The position numbers were made by a program, and so were the translations under genes. From positions 28,919,489 through 28,983,488 of the forward strand of contig OY992832.1 of the NCBI GenBank assembly GCA_963921425.1: a stretch of DNA of 64,000 nt, written 5' to 3'. The stretch comes from Dryas octopetala. Its lineage: Eukaryota; Streptophyta; Magnoliopsida; Rosales; Rosaceae. The notes below the pieces were generated by a model that saw only the letters and a list, made by a program, of their open reading frames with translations, was not told the DNA's origin and did not search any database. Of this stretch, positions 12,269-23,430 are shown in pieces (within the stretch, counting starts at the first letter, position 1; each line of letters starts with the position of its first letter).

Positions 12269-15200
12269 ATGGCCAACTCATCCTCCTCTGCCACATCTGC
12301 TATTTCTTCTTCCAATTTTGTCAATGTCAAACTGGACAAGAATAACTATCCTATATGGCGTGCTCAAATGGTTCCCTTGTTGAAGTGTCGCAATCTCATG
12401 CGTTTTGTTGATGGGTCACATTGTTGCCCTTCTGCCTTTATCAAAGATCTTGCTGGAAAAGACACAGATACGGTTAATCCGGCTTATGAGGCCTGGATTC
12501 TTGACGATCAACTTGCTCTTTGTTGGATCAATTCTTCCTTAGCACTCCTTCTGCTCTCATCTGTGGCCGCCCTCACTTCTGCTCAGGCTACATGGGAGTC
12601 GCTTTCTCGTCGTTTCGCTTCCACAAACCAAAATCGTATTCTCCAGTTGTGTGGGGAATTATTTCGTACTGTTCGTGGGGATATGAGTATTTCTGAATAT
12701 CTTGATCGGGTGAATTCCATTGCTGACACCTTGTCTATTGCCGGTTCCCCTGTTCAATCTACTGATCTCATTACTATCATTCTTGGCAATGTTGGGCCAG
12801 CCTTTGAAGCCACAGTCAGTTCAATTCAGGCTCGTGAGACACCAATTTCATATGATGATCTCGAGGCTTTACTTCTCACTGTGGAGCGCCGCTATCATGA
12901 TCACAACCAGCCTCATGTTGATTCTACTGTCACAGCCATGGCTGCCACTCGAGGTCGGGGTCGTGGGGGCCTTCATCGCGGTGGTTTCTCTTTTGGACGC
13001 CGCGATGGTGCTCGCGGCCGTTCCCTGCTCGTACCTAATCATTTTAACACGGCCAGGGGCAGCGGTTCCATCCTTGGCACTCCGCCTTCTGGTCCATCTA
13101 GTACGTCTCGACCTCCATGTCAGATTTGTAATCGCCCGAGGCATGGTGCATTGGATTGCTACAATCGTATGAACCTTTCCTATGAAGGTCGGGTTCCTAC
13201 ACACAAGCTGAGTGCTATGGCTGTGTCTGCTCCTTCTCTTCCGGCTCCACCTTCTACCTGGCTCACTGATACTGGTGCGAATGCACATATCACTCCAGAA
13301 TTAGGACATCTGCATCACCCAAAGGATTACCGTGGTGCTGATAGTGTTGGGGGTATTGGTAAAGATTCTGGTTTGTCTATTAAACATGTTGGCTCTTTCT
13401 CTGTTCCTTCTTCTACTTTCAAATTCTCCAATGTTCTTCATTGTCCACCCGCTTCTACTAACTTGCTTTATGTTCATCAGTTCACTAATGAGAATAATTG
13501 TTTCTTTGTTTTTTATTCTGACCATTTCTATGTTCAGGACTCAATGACGGGGAGGATGCTTTTCCAAGGGAGGAGTGAAAATGGGCTCTATCCAATGCAT
13601 TTTGGTTCAGGGTCGTCTTCTTCTTTTCATCGTCTGCTTGCTTTCGTTGGTGTTCGAGTTTCTCCTACTGTGTGGCATTCACGCTTAGGACATCTGGCTA
13701 GGAATATTTTAGGTCGTTTACTTTCAAATAAATTGCTTCCTGTTACTGAAGCTAAGGATGTGTCATTTTGCAATAATTGTCCATTGGGCAAAATAACTAA
13801 ATTGCCTTTTCAAAGGTCTGTTTCAGTTTCTTTCTCTCTATTGAGTTTACTCCATTCTAATGTTTGGTCGGCTTCTAATAAATCTGTTCAAGGTTATCAG
13901 TATTATTTGTTATTTGTGGATGACTTTTCTCGCTACTCTTGGATTTTTCCTTTACGTTTTAAACATGAAGTTCATTCCATATTCATCCAATTTCGCACTT
14001 ATGTTGAAAATTTGTTTTCCTGCAAAATAAAAGCTATTCAAACTGATGAGGGCGGTGAATACACCAAATTTTCTTTTCAGGAATATTTACGTAAAAATGG
14101 CATTCAACATAGGTTTTCTTGTCCCAAACATCCAGAACAAAATGGTCTTGCCGAAAGAAAACATCGTCATCTGTGTGATACTGGTCTCACTTTACTAGCT
14201 CAAGCCCAGTTACCATCCCAGTTTTGGCTCGAAGCTTTTAACACTGCAACCTATTTAATAAATCGCATGCCTTCTCGAGTTTTAGGCTATCTCTCTCCCT
14301 ATGAAAAATTGTTCAAACGTAAGTCTAATTATAATTTTCTTCGGGTTTTTGGTTGCTCATGTTTTCCTTATCTTCGGCCCTACAATAAAAATAAATTGGA
14401 TTTTCGTTCCAAACGCTATGTGTTTTTGGGTTATTCCTTGAACCATCATGGCTATCGTTGTCTTGATGTTTCTACAGGTCGTGTCTTTCTCTCCCGCCAC
14501 GTCTTGTTTGACGAAGCTTCTTTTCCATATTCTGAGCTCATCTCCACGAATCCATTGGTTCCATCTTCACCGGCTGATGTCTCTGTAAGTTCTCCTCTCA
14601 TTTTTCATAATATTTCTATTTCTCCTTCATCTAATACTACCTCTGCAGGTCCAGGCCCAGTTTCTTTTTCTCCCGGCCCAATTTCTAGTTTACCCAGTCC
14701 ACCCCAGCCCATATCCACACAACCTCCATCTGCTTCGCTTAGTCCTGGTCCTTCTCTGTCCAACGGATCATCCTCCAGCCCAACCTGTCATCGTTCTTCT
14801 CCTCCACATGTGTCAGACTTCCCGGTTCTTTCACCTTTGTCTTCCCCGCAGCCGTCCCCTAATTCTTTGTCCACAGATGCTGATGTTTCTCCTATTGTTG
14901 GCTCTATGCATCTTATGCAAACACGAAGTAAAGATGGTATTTATAAACCCAATCAAAAGTATGCCAATTTTGCTTTTTCTACTGATATTGTGGAACCATC
15001 TTGTTTCAGTCAGGCTCTTAAGCAGCCAGAATGGCGGTCAGCAATGTGTACCGAATTCAATGCCCTTCAACATGCCGGTACTTGGTCTCTTGTGCCGCCC
15101 ACTCCAGAGATGAATATTCTGCCTAACAAATGGGTGTTCAAGTTGAAGCACAAGTCTGATGGTTCTGTCGAACGATATAAGACGCGTCTTGTTGCCAATG

Positions 15201-16648
15201 GCTTTCATCAACAAGAGGGTTTGGATTTTTCAGAAACTTTCAGTCCAGTTGTGAAACATTCCACAATTCGCTTTGTTCTTGCTCTGGCAGTCCACAATCG
15301 GTGGATGGTTCGTCAACTTGACGTTCAAAACGCCTTTTTACATGCCTATCTAACCGAAGATGTGTTCATGCGGCAGCCAACTGGGTTTATTGACAGTCAA
15401 TTTCCGAGTCATGTGTGCAAGCTTCGTCGCTCCCTTTATGGCTTGAAACAGACTCCTCGAGTTTGGTTCCAATGTTTTGCCGATTATCTTGAGACTCTTG
15501 GTTTTCATGAGTGCAAATCCGACTATTCTATGTTTACTTATAATCATCATGGTGTTTTTCTTATTTTATTAATCTATGTGGACGACATCCTCATCACAGG
15601 CAATCATTTATCTCGCATTGGTACCTTGATTCATGACTTGCGGAAGCTATTCTTAATCAAGGACTTAGGTCCCCTTCATTATTTTTTGGGTGTCGAAGCT
15701 ACTTATGCAGTTGGTGGGCTGTATTTGACACAAACCAAGTATATTAAAGACCTTCTTTGTCGCACCAACTTCCAGGATGCTAAGCCTCTTGCAACGCCCT
15801 GTGCTAGTGGTCGAAAGTTAAGTCTCTATGATGGTTCGGCTCTTTCCAATCCTACTCAATATCAGAGTATTGTTGGGGACCTTCAATATTTGACTTTAAC
15901 TCGCCCCAATATTGCCTATGCGGTAAATCAGGTGTGCAAGTTTATGCACAGCCCTTCGGATACTCATTGGGCAGCGGTGAAACGGATTCTCCGTTATCTT
16001 AAAAGTTCCTATAATTATGGTCTTTTTTATCGCCCCAGTTCTTTGGCACTTACGGCCTATTCAGATGCCGATTATGCAGGTGATCCGGATCATCGCTATT
16101 CTACAGGCGGCTACTGTGTTTTTCTTGGAGCCAACCCTGTTTCATGGAGCTCTAAGACTCATAGGACCGTATCAAGGTCTAGTGCCGAGGCCGAGTACAG
16201 ATAGCTCGCCTATACAGCTGCTGAAATCTCTTGGTTTCGTTCCCTTCATCATGATCTCAATTTATTCTTGCATTGTCCTAAAATCTGGTGTGATAATGTA
16301 AGTTCAATCTCTCTTGCTTCCAACCCTGTCTTTCATGCTAAGACAAGACATTTGGAGGTCGATTATCATTTTGTTAGAGACAAGGTTGTTCGCAAAGAGT
16401 TGGATGTTGGTTTCATTCGTAGTGAGGACCAACTTGCAGATATATTTACCAAGGGTCTTTCTTCTACTCAGTTCAAGTCTCTGTCTTCCAAGCTTCATGT
16501 TCGTGCTCGCCCTCTCAGCTTGCAGGGGAGTAAAGACCCAATGCTATCACCAACACAAGATAAACCTCTAGCTGTGCCTTCGCCTACAAGAGATAAACCT
16601 CCAGCTGTGCCTTTGCCTACAAGAGATAGACTTCCAGCTGCTACGTGA
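12269..16648 (+). CDS. Copia-1 gag-pol polyprotein with one in-frame stop
   Basis: The frame opens at ATG 12269, 107 bp after the LTR, and is open for 1311 codons to a TAG at 16202-16204; the same frame then continues to TGA 16646-16648. Domains in order: UBN2-type Gag (from about residue 20), CCHC zinc knuckle CQICNRPRHGALDC (about 284), aspartic protease DTGA (D334), integrase zinc motif beginning WHSRLGH (about 469), integrase core acidic residues D551, D593 and E629, reverse transcriptase with YVDD at about 1103-1106, and RNase H (SDADYAG, D1266). The TAG falls in the late RNase H region, after AEAEYR, and a single C-to-T change in a CAG codon would explain it. Otherwise there is no frameshift. 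The frame crosses the purine-rich tract and ends inside the 3' LTR. Inactive or stop-dependent as it stands; it may be mobilised in trans. Confidence 0.95.
16520..16530 (+). other. Polypurine tract of copia-1
   Basis: A purine-rich GCAGGGGAG lies directly before the 3' LTR start TAAAGACCC at 16531, the position where plus-strand synthesis is primed. It is also within the open reading frame. Confidence 0.75.
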
Positions 16649-16796
16649 TTTATCTTAGCTATTTATTTGTAGATAATTGTTGTGTTTATCATATATCTAA
16701 ATACAAGTCATGTACTGCTCTATAAATACAGTAATAATACAACTCTAAAGGCATCAAGTCTTTTGCCTCAAACACTCTTCAGTCTCAAGTTCTTTA
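16531..16796 (+). repeat. 3' LTR of copia-1
   Basis: 266 bp, same ends TAAAGA...TCTTTA as the 5' LTR and followed by the TSD AAGGT. The polyprotein frame runs into its first 118 bp and translates the 33-bp tandem units in frame as three related 11-residue repeats of the form PSPTRDKPPAV. Confidence 0.95.
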
Positions 16797-17124
16797 AAGG
16801 TTTCAATGTTTAATTGATTATTTTTAATTTTTAGAAATATTAGTCTTAAATAAATATTTTTTTGAGATTTTTGTTTTTTTTTTTCTAAAACCCTTATATA
16901 TTACAAAAAAACCCTTATGATTTAACAGAATAATGGATGGAATGTAACGAAGGTGCCACATTACTACACGGCGCAAAGTCTGGATGACAAATAGTAAAAA
17001 AAATTTGTTTTGGTGGTAAATGCACACACCACCTATAGTTTGAGTAGTAAATGTGACAATTTCTCATGTTACAAACCAACACTCAAAAAACTGAAATGGT
17101 ACAATTGGTACATTTGAATGTGGC

Positions 17125-18690
17125 TTGTGGAGGCTAGATGCATGTTGGGTTTTAAGTTTGGAATTTTGGGCGGAGCCCTAAATTTTGTAGTTAGAACTTA
17201 ACATAAAACCAACAAACTATGTGCAATAATTAGACTTAGGGTGTTAGAGTTTTAGGTTTAGAGTTTAGGATAATATAATATGATAATATTAGGATTTAAA
17301 TATCATTAATTTTAGGATAATATTAGGGCATTGTTGAAATAGAAAATGTCTGCACAATATTTTTGAACCTCGGTAATTTTTTATAAAGAGGCGATATTCA
17401 CACTCCACTTTTCTCCACTTAAACTCATTTTCTAATTTTTATTATTTTTATATCTTTTAGAGATAATTACAGATTTGGTCCACTTATTTTATACATAGTT
17501 CAATTTTAGTCCACGATCTTTTTTAAGTTCTGTTTTGGTCCACTAATTGTTCCGCTTGTTCAATAAAGTTTCAGATTTGTTTTCTCAAATTTTTCCCACT
17601 TTTTATCCTATCAAATCTCAGCCAAATTAAGCAAACATATATTTATTTTAAAGTTATGCATCTTCTCTTTACAACCATATAAGATCATTCAAATCGGAGT
17701 TCTGAAACTCAAGATAATTGGCTTCAAAGTAAGGCACCCGAAACTACCAATTTTTCTTAGAAAATTTTCAGATGTTTCAAACTTCACCAAACTTCAATTC
17801 TCTTTGATTCTAATATTTCAAATTGGTTCCTATGACTAAAAAATGATGAAATATAACTTATACTTCAATTATAAATGAAGAAAACACAACCAGAATAATT
17901 TAAAGTTATAATTTAAAAAATATTGCGAACCAAAATTGAACTAGATATAAAATAAGTAGACTAAAATTGAACTTAAAAAATATCGTGGACCAAAATTAAA
18001 CTAGGTATAAAATAAGTTGACCAAATTTGTAGTTAATTAGGGATTCAAAATGAGGTCAAAATGATTCAAAATGTTCAATAAAATTTATGTAACTGTTAAT
18101 TAGTGAACTATTTTTATTTAAAAGTATTTGTCTCTAGCACACATTATATTTATCTTATATCACATAAACCTACTATATAATTTGGTTTCTTCAATGTTTT
18201 TTTTTATCAATGTAGTAGATAATATGTTAAATATACATATTGTAAAGTTTCATTCAAAATTTATGTATTTTGTTAGCAATTTCTGTCATTTCTATCTAAT
18301 TTTTGTCGAAATTTAAAATTCATCGAAATTTATGCGAAATCCGAAATTTCACTCCTTTGCTACTATTTTGCCACTCAAACTTTGATCAAAATTTCACTTC
18401 ACCACCTGAGTTTTTTTTGTCTTAACCACTTTGAAACTTATTTCCGCACTTTCTTTATGGTGTCTCACTTTATCCAATTCTATTAGTTTTGTCAATTTTT
18501 TTAGAGAGACTTAGAGTCCAGTCAATTTTATGAGTCTTTCTTAGACTAAGACTGGTAGTAATTTAAGGTTTTGAATCAAGTCCTTTTATTTTTCTTTTTT
18601 GACGGCTTTATGTTAAGTTTTAACTTTGAAATTTTGGGCTCCGCCCAAAATCCTGAAGTTAAAACCTAACATGCAGCCTCTACAAAGCCC
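17125..18690. repeat. Pair of inverted palindromic repeats (about 85 bp each)
   Basis: The block 17125-17210 and the block 18605-18690 are inverted copies of each other. Each is also an internal near-palindrome: at 18610-18672 the arms are about 30 nt around the loop TCC (ATTTTGGGC / GCCCAAAAT); at 17144-17204 the same fold surrounds GGA. They may be the ends of one TIR element that contains MITE copy C, or two foldback insertions. No TSD was found. Confidence 0.6.
17460..18037. mobile_element. MULE-type MITE, copy C
   Basis: It starts GAGATAATTACAGATTTGG and ends in the inverted block near 18037, same orientation as copy A. The right terminus is duplicated in tandem (TATAAAATAAGT near 17946 and 18006) and its last bases have diverged, so no TSD could be read. 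Non-coding. Confidence 0.8.
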
Positions 18691-19108
18691 ACTCTATATT
18701 CTAAGAGGGGAAATACCCTTCAATTCGATGAAGGATTTTATTATGAATTAAAAAAAATTTCTTAGAAATTAAAGAACTTTATTATGAATTAAAATGATTT
18801 TCTTATAAATTTTAAAACATTTCGGTCTCCATCTAAAAACTGTTTTTCTAAAGGATCCAAGTCTAATTATCTCTTTTTTCTATGCGGCATCTATGTAACG
18901 ATGGTGAGCCTGTTTTTTGTACGAAAGATATCACATGAACAAAAACATTACTTAAAAAATCTAATATTATGAAAAAAACTTTACATTCAAGAAAAAAAAA
19001 TAGGTAATTCACAGTTTAGTCCATTTGCCATTTCTTATTTTTGGTCTTTATTGATTTATATACTCTATCATCATTTTTATAGGTTATCTCTAAAACCATA
19101 ATAGTATA
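18691..19108. other. Non-coding AT-rich spacer
   Basis: A short duplicated phrase (TTTATTATGAATTAAAA near 18738 and 18780) is present. No gene or element boundary is recognised. Confidence 0.5.
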
Positions 19109-20531
19109 TAAAAAGAGGGGAAAAATTTACAAACAGGACACATATTTTGATGGTTGTTTTATTTTAGGACATTAATTTTGATTTGTGTTAATGAATGACA
19201 TATACTTACAGTTTGTGTCAATATGATACAATCCGTTATTTCCATTAAAAGAGCCGTTTAAAATAGGGGTATAATAGTCATTAGGGTATTAAAGCCCAAA
19301 ACTCCCCAAACAACCACAACTCTCTTCTCTCTCCTCCCTCACCATGACTCACAATCTCTCTCTCTTTGATTCTCCGTTGTCTGGTGGCGGCAGGCGACGA
19401 AACTGGTCCCATCTTCTTCCTCTCCTTCTCCTCTCTCTTCCCCTACCCTTCTCTTCTTCATAATCCCAGCCAAATCTTTTAATCGAACCCAAACTGGTAT
19501 GAAACCCTCGCCGGTGGGTTTTTCGATTCCAGCGACGACGAGGCATGAAACCACCTTCTCCTCCTGTCATCACGGCGAGCACATGGGTGTATTCACCTTG
19601 TCCCATCGACTGCCATCGGCGGCATTTCGAAGAAGATTAGTCGATGGGCCCTTGCCGGCGATTTTGTAATTCCAGCGGCGTTGCGACTCCTCACCACCCT
19701 TGAAAGCTTCCTCTCCTCGAGCTGAATCATCTGATGGTATCACCCAGTCCAATCGACCTCCCGTTGCGGCGAATCGAAGAGGCAAAACCCGCGGCAATTC
19801 CCCTCCATTTTCCAGCGACTCCAGCCTAGTTTTGCTCCTCTGATTGTGCTCTTGCTATTTATGTGTTTTATTTCACAAAATTCTTGCAGAATAAAAAAAC
19901 CCCCCAAAATCAAAATATATATATGCATGTGTTGGGATTTTGTGCATTGTCAATGAACATGGATGCAAATTTGACAAGTCTGTCTAAATTTGATTTCACA
20001 TTTATTCTTCCAATTATTTTTTTAGACTTGTGAAGTATCTATGTAATCTATAGGGCACTAGTGAAGAAAAGCAATATTAAATTGTCTTTCATCTCAACTA
20101 CCAAAAATTGCATGCAATGTTCCGTCAAGGATGCTGCATTGAACCTAAGGTTATCTTTCATTTTATGTTCTGAGGGGTGGGTTCAATAATAAATTATGGT
20201 TGAAAGAAGCCTGGGTGTCTGATAAATTTTGGGTGTTTATCAAAGAGAGAGAGAGTCACGGTGAGGGAGGAGAGAGAAGGGAGAGAAGCTAGTTGCGGTT
20301 GTTTGGGGAAAAATTAGAAATAAATTATGATTTTGGGTTTTAATACCCTAATGACTATTATACCCTTAAAAATAGATCATAAACAGGTCTCTTAACAGAA
20401 GTAACAGATTGTACCACATTGACACAAACGGTAAGTATATGTCTTTTGTTAATACAAATCAAAATTAATATCCTGAAATAAAACAACTATAAAAATATGT
20501 GTTATGTTTGTAAATTTTTCCCTAAAAAGAG
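19109..20531. mobile_element. Mutator-like element with about 230-bp TIRs, 9-bp TSD TAAAAAGAG
   Basis: The element is 19118-20522 (1405 bp), starting GGGAAAAATTTACAAAC and ending GTTTGTAAATTTTTCCC. The inverted homology continues for about 230 bp, including GGGTATAATAGTCATTAGGG-like inner parts. TSDs TAAAAAGAG are perfect at 19109-19117 and 20523-20531. The core at about 19330-19840 is markedly GC-rich, unlike the AT-rich TIRs, and could be a captured host segment, but its short frames match nothing I recognise. No transposase. Confidence 0.92.
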
Positions 20532-21219
20532 AGACGATTTCACTGTTCTCCACTTACACTCCTCTTTTATTTTTTAATTTTTTATAACTTCTTAATAATT
20601 ATATTTCCAAACCTACCCTGACCCAAAGAGCAGAAGCCACGAACTAGCTAATAGGCTAAGAGAATACTCAATTTTAAAGGTTACAATCGATGAACCACAC
20701 TCTTGAGCACCACTAAATCCTCATGGCTGCCCATGCCCATTGACCACAAGGGTCGCAACTTCCGCTATAGACTTTTGCCTCTTAAGACTAATTATGGGTC
20801 TTGAGATTAAAGACTTTTGCCTCTTAATTAAATAGCCATTGTGAGTAGAATTCCAACACCCAGTTCTTATTAATTTGTTCTCTTCCTTTCTTAAAACCAC
20901 AAAGAACCCACCACTATTATTAGCGTCTGATTAGGTGAATATTTACACAAAAGATACTGATTCTCAAAATTTTAGAGAGCTATTAGCCTCCAAAGACCCT
21001 TTCTCTACAACATAAAAGTGGTTGTTTTTCAAGAGTCCTATTACACTATTTAACCTGACAAGATCACTTATACTACACTTCTCCATGGATTCTACAATGA
21101 GGAGATTGATTGGTCTTGCCAAATATGGGTTATGTGGTCTACAATTGAGAAAGATGAAAATTAAAAAGCTTGTAGAACATAATAAGGGTAAAGTTTGGAA
21201 TTCAAGTAATTAAAAGATA
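20532..21219. other. Non-coding spacer
   Basis: A repeated phrase AGACTTTTGCCTCTTAA occurs near 20769 and 20812. A 63-codon frame at 21022-21213 has no family features and is judged chance. No gene seen. Confidence 0.5.
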
Positions 21220-21830
21220 GAGAAAATTACAAATTTGGTCCACTTATTTTATACCTAGTTTAATTTTGGTCTATGATCTTTTTTAAGTTCAATTTTAGTC
21301 CATTTATTTTATACCTAGTTCAATTTTAGTCCACGATATTGTTTAAATTATGATTTTAAATCATTCTGGTTGTGTTTTCTTCATTTATAATTGAAGTATA
21401 AGTTATATTTTATCATTTCTTAGTCATATGAACCAATTTGGAGTATTATAATCAAAGAGAATTGAAGTTTAGTGAAGTTTGAAAAATCTGAAAATTTTTT
21501 AAGAAAAATCTGAAAATTTTTTAAGAAAAATTGATATTTTCGGGTAACTTACTTTGAAGCCAATTATCTTGAGTTTCAGAACTCCGATTTGAATGATCTT
21601 TAAATGGTTATAAAGAGAAAATGCATAACTTTAAAATAAATATATGTTTGCTTAATTTGGCTGAGATTTGATAGGATAAAAAGCGGAACAAATTTGAGAA
21701 AACAAATCTGGATCTTTTTTAAACAAGTGGAACAATTAGTGAACCAAATCATAACTTAAAAATCGTGAACCAAAATTGAACTAAGTATAAAATAAGTAGA
21801 CCAAATCTGTAATTATCACTTTTAAGAAAT
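21220..21830. mobile_element. MULE-type MITE, copy D (inverted relative to A)
   Basis: It starts GAGAAAATTACAAATTTGG and ends near CTGTAATTATCAC. The internal sequence matches copy B. Its left terminus carries a tandem duplication of the TATTTTATACCTAG block (21246, 21305). The right end has drifted, so a 9-bp TSD could not be confirmed. Non-coding. Confidence 0.8.
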
Positions 21831-22076
21831 ATTTTAATCATTTTGAATCCAATTGTCCTTAAAACATATGTGGACAAATAAAAAAATGACATGTATTGTT
21901 ATTTTTTAAACCCCTTAACCCAATAACAAACACACTATTTTTTTTTATAGCAATTTTGCTTACCCTTTTAACTCAAGTGTATGCTCACCTCTCATCTAAA
22001 ATGATAACATTTGTTTAAAAAGCTAACATGAGTTAACCCTGAAATATTTTATTATTTCTTTATTTTTTATTTCTTT

Positions 22077-22092
22077 CCCCCCCCCCCCCCCC
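22077..22092. repeat. C16 homopolymer
   Basis: Sixteen consecutive C. The surrounding 21831-22076 is AT-rich and non-coding. Confidence 0.9.
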
Positions 22093-22268
22093 AAAAGTCA
22101 ACACCGGTCCCCCTTTCTCTTTTTTTTTTCCCTTCTCCTCCTTCTCTCATTTCTCTTGATCCCCCCATGCATTTGATAACCAGCCATGAGAACAATTCAA
22201 TGTTGCAGAAACTAAACAGAAGCAGAGAGAAAGAAGCTTTTCTCTCATTTCTCTCCATTCCCCCCGTG

Positions 22269-22271
<3 letters not shown>

Positions 22272-22333
<62 letters not shown>
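22272..22333. repeat. (TC)31 microsatellite
   Basis: About 31 uninterrupted TC units. Frames read through this stretch on either strand are dipeptide repeats (Ser-Leu or Arg-Glu) and are not genes. From here to 23020 there is a pyrimidine-rich then AT-rich spacer without a recognised gene. Confidence 0.95.
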
Positions 22334-22335
<2 letters not shown>

Positions 22336-23023
22336 CATCTCCATCCCCAGCCCAACTCACCAGCGACGACCAGCCCACCCTCATCTCTTTCTCCCTACTC
22401 TCGCCCCCTCCCTCCCTCCACGGCCTCAGCTCCTCCCAAAACCCAATCCCTCTCTTTCTCCCTTGATCTTCTAAAACCCATAAACTTCTCATAAATTCCA
22501 CCTCCAAAGCCGAAATTTCACCAAAAATTTGAGATTTTCTACGAAATTATCAAAATCTTGTTGGTTTAGTGTTAAAATTTCCATACTTAAGAAAAAAAAA
22601 AAAAACAAAAATTTCACTGAAATTTTCAAAACTTTACTCCTTAGTAGGTGCTAAGTCTTCCCTCTTGTGTTAGTAAACACATGACCAAAAGGGATTCATA
22701 ATCCATGGTCAAAAAAAAAAAAAAAAATAGGAATCCGAACCAATCACATTCCACTTATTTCGTGATTAGTAAACACACTATTAGTCTCTTAGAATGGCTA
22801 AACCAGTTAGTAATAGTGTAATACCCTCTCATCATATTATCAAAGAGCAAATACTCTGAATTCTGAATAAAGGGCCAACTCTTGGTTCAAATTCTAAAGA
22901 ACCAGTAAGTAAAAAAGGAAATTCTCTTAAAAGAAATGCCACCACGGTTTAATACAACTTCCACGAAACCAGACAACAAATAATAATAATAATAATAGGC
23001 CAATCTACCGTAAAATTGCGAAA

Positions 23024-23029
23024 TTTATT
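23024..23029 (-). terminator. Polyadenylation signal of the DUF1138 gene
   Basis: AATAAA on the minus strand, about 67 nt past the stop codon at 23096-23098. Position and sequence fit a plant near-upstream element. Confidence 0.6.
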
Positions 23030-23095
23030 AGCATGTCATGTAAGGCTAAACGATGAAAAGAAGCTCATCAACTTATGAGCCCAAGATAAAACCTT

Positions 23096-23423
23096 TCACT
23101 CTTCCGAGCTGGATTTTACAATGAAGTTCTGGCGACTAATAGGGTTCATCACAACAGGAGGTCCTGCAGTGCGAGGCCACGCCTGGAACTTCTTGTCAGT
23201 TTCTTCCCACCATTCCTTGTTTGAGACGGTTCCGGGAGTGGTACCTGGTTATCAAGTCAATGATGATGAACTGTTTAAAAGCTTATAACTGTAAACAATT
23301 TCATCAGGTAGCTTTATCATCAAAACTACCTCCAAATAACTTTTTGTCAGAAATAGAGACGTCACAAACATAAGCAACTCCAAAGGATGCCACAAGAGAT
23401 CCTATGATGTATTTTGCTGCCAT
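23096..23423 (-). CDS. OZI1: DUF1138 protein, ozone-induced OZI1-like (80 aa, two coding exons)
   Basis: Exon 1 coding is 23330-23423 (94 nt), the intron 23245-23329 has GT-AG ends, and exon 2 coding is 23096-23244 (149 nt): 243 nt, 80 residues plus TGA. The protein begins MAAKYIIGSLVASFG, a short hydrophobic N-terminal segment (residues about 5-20). It continues with a charged stretch and the strongly conserved family core KEWWEETDKKFQAWPRTAG and PPVVMNPISRQNFIVK. I recognise this as the plant DUF1138 family, which includes Arabidopsis ozone-induced OZI1; members are small and likely organelle-membrane associated, but the molecular role is not settled. Length is full for the family and no residue in the core is disrupted, so the gene looks functional. 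An acceptor site (TTGCAG) lies 7 nt before the ATG, indicating a 5'UTR intron. Confidence 0.92.
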
Positions 23424-23430
23424 TTTTCAA

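Larger units (their letters stand above)
11892..16801 (+). mobile_element. Ty1/copia LTR retrotransposon (copia-1), near-intact, TSD AAGGT
   Basis: LTRs are 11897-12162 and 16531-16796, each 266 bp, and differ by 7 substitutions that I counted (2.6%). The 5-bp TSD AAGGT is perfect at 11892-11896 and 16797-16801. The LTR ends are TAAAGA...TCTTTA, a 6-bp inverted terminus of the non-canonical TA...TA kind rather than TG...CA. Each LTR holds a TATA box (TATAAATA, 12087 and 16721). A primer-binding site and a purine-rich tract flank a single gag-pol frame. At a generic plant rate of 6.5e-9 per site per year the LTR divergence implies roughly 2 million years; that rate is an assumption. Confidence 0.95.
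11187..17074. mobile_element. Mutator-like TIR element hosting a copia insertion, 9-bp TSD ATGTTACAA
   Basis: The outer element is 11196-17065. It starts GAGAAATTTGCATAAATACC and ends in the inverted counterpart GACAATTTCTC. The TIRs are imperfect but at least 120 bp long, including the shared block GGTGTGTGCATTT (and inverse). TSDs ATGTTACAA are perfect at 11187-11195 and 17066-17074. Without the copia insertion (11897-16796 plus one TSD) the element would be about 960 bp. The unique core, 11500-11890, is GC-rich with CT and GA runs and could be captured host sequence, but no reading frame is recognised. No transposase, so non-autonomous. Confidence 0.9.

Noticed and set aside
12869-13288. 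139-codon antisense frame over the copia-1 gag zinc-knuckle region
   Set aside because: Shadow of the strong plus-strand polyprotein; Arg/Ser-rich composition mirrors the sense codons and no independent signals exist.
22067-22507. 146-codon minus-strand frame and the opposite 99-codon plus-strand frame
   Set aside because: Both are produced by the TC microsatellite (Arg-Glu or Ser-Leu dipeptide repeats) and flanking low-complexity DNA.
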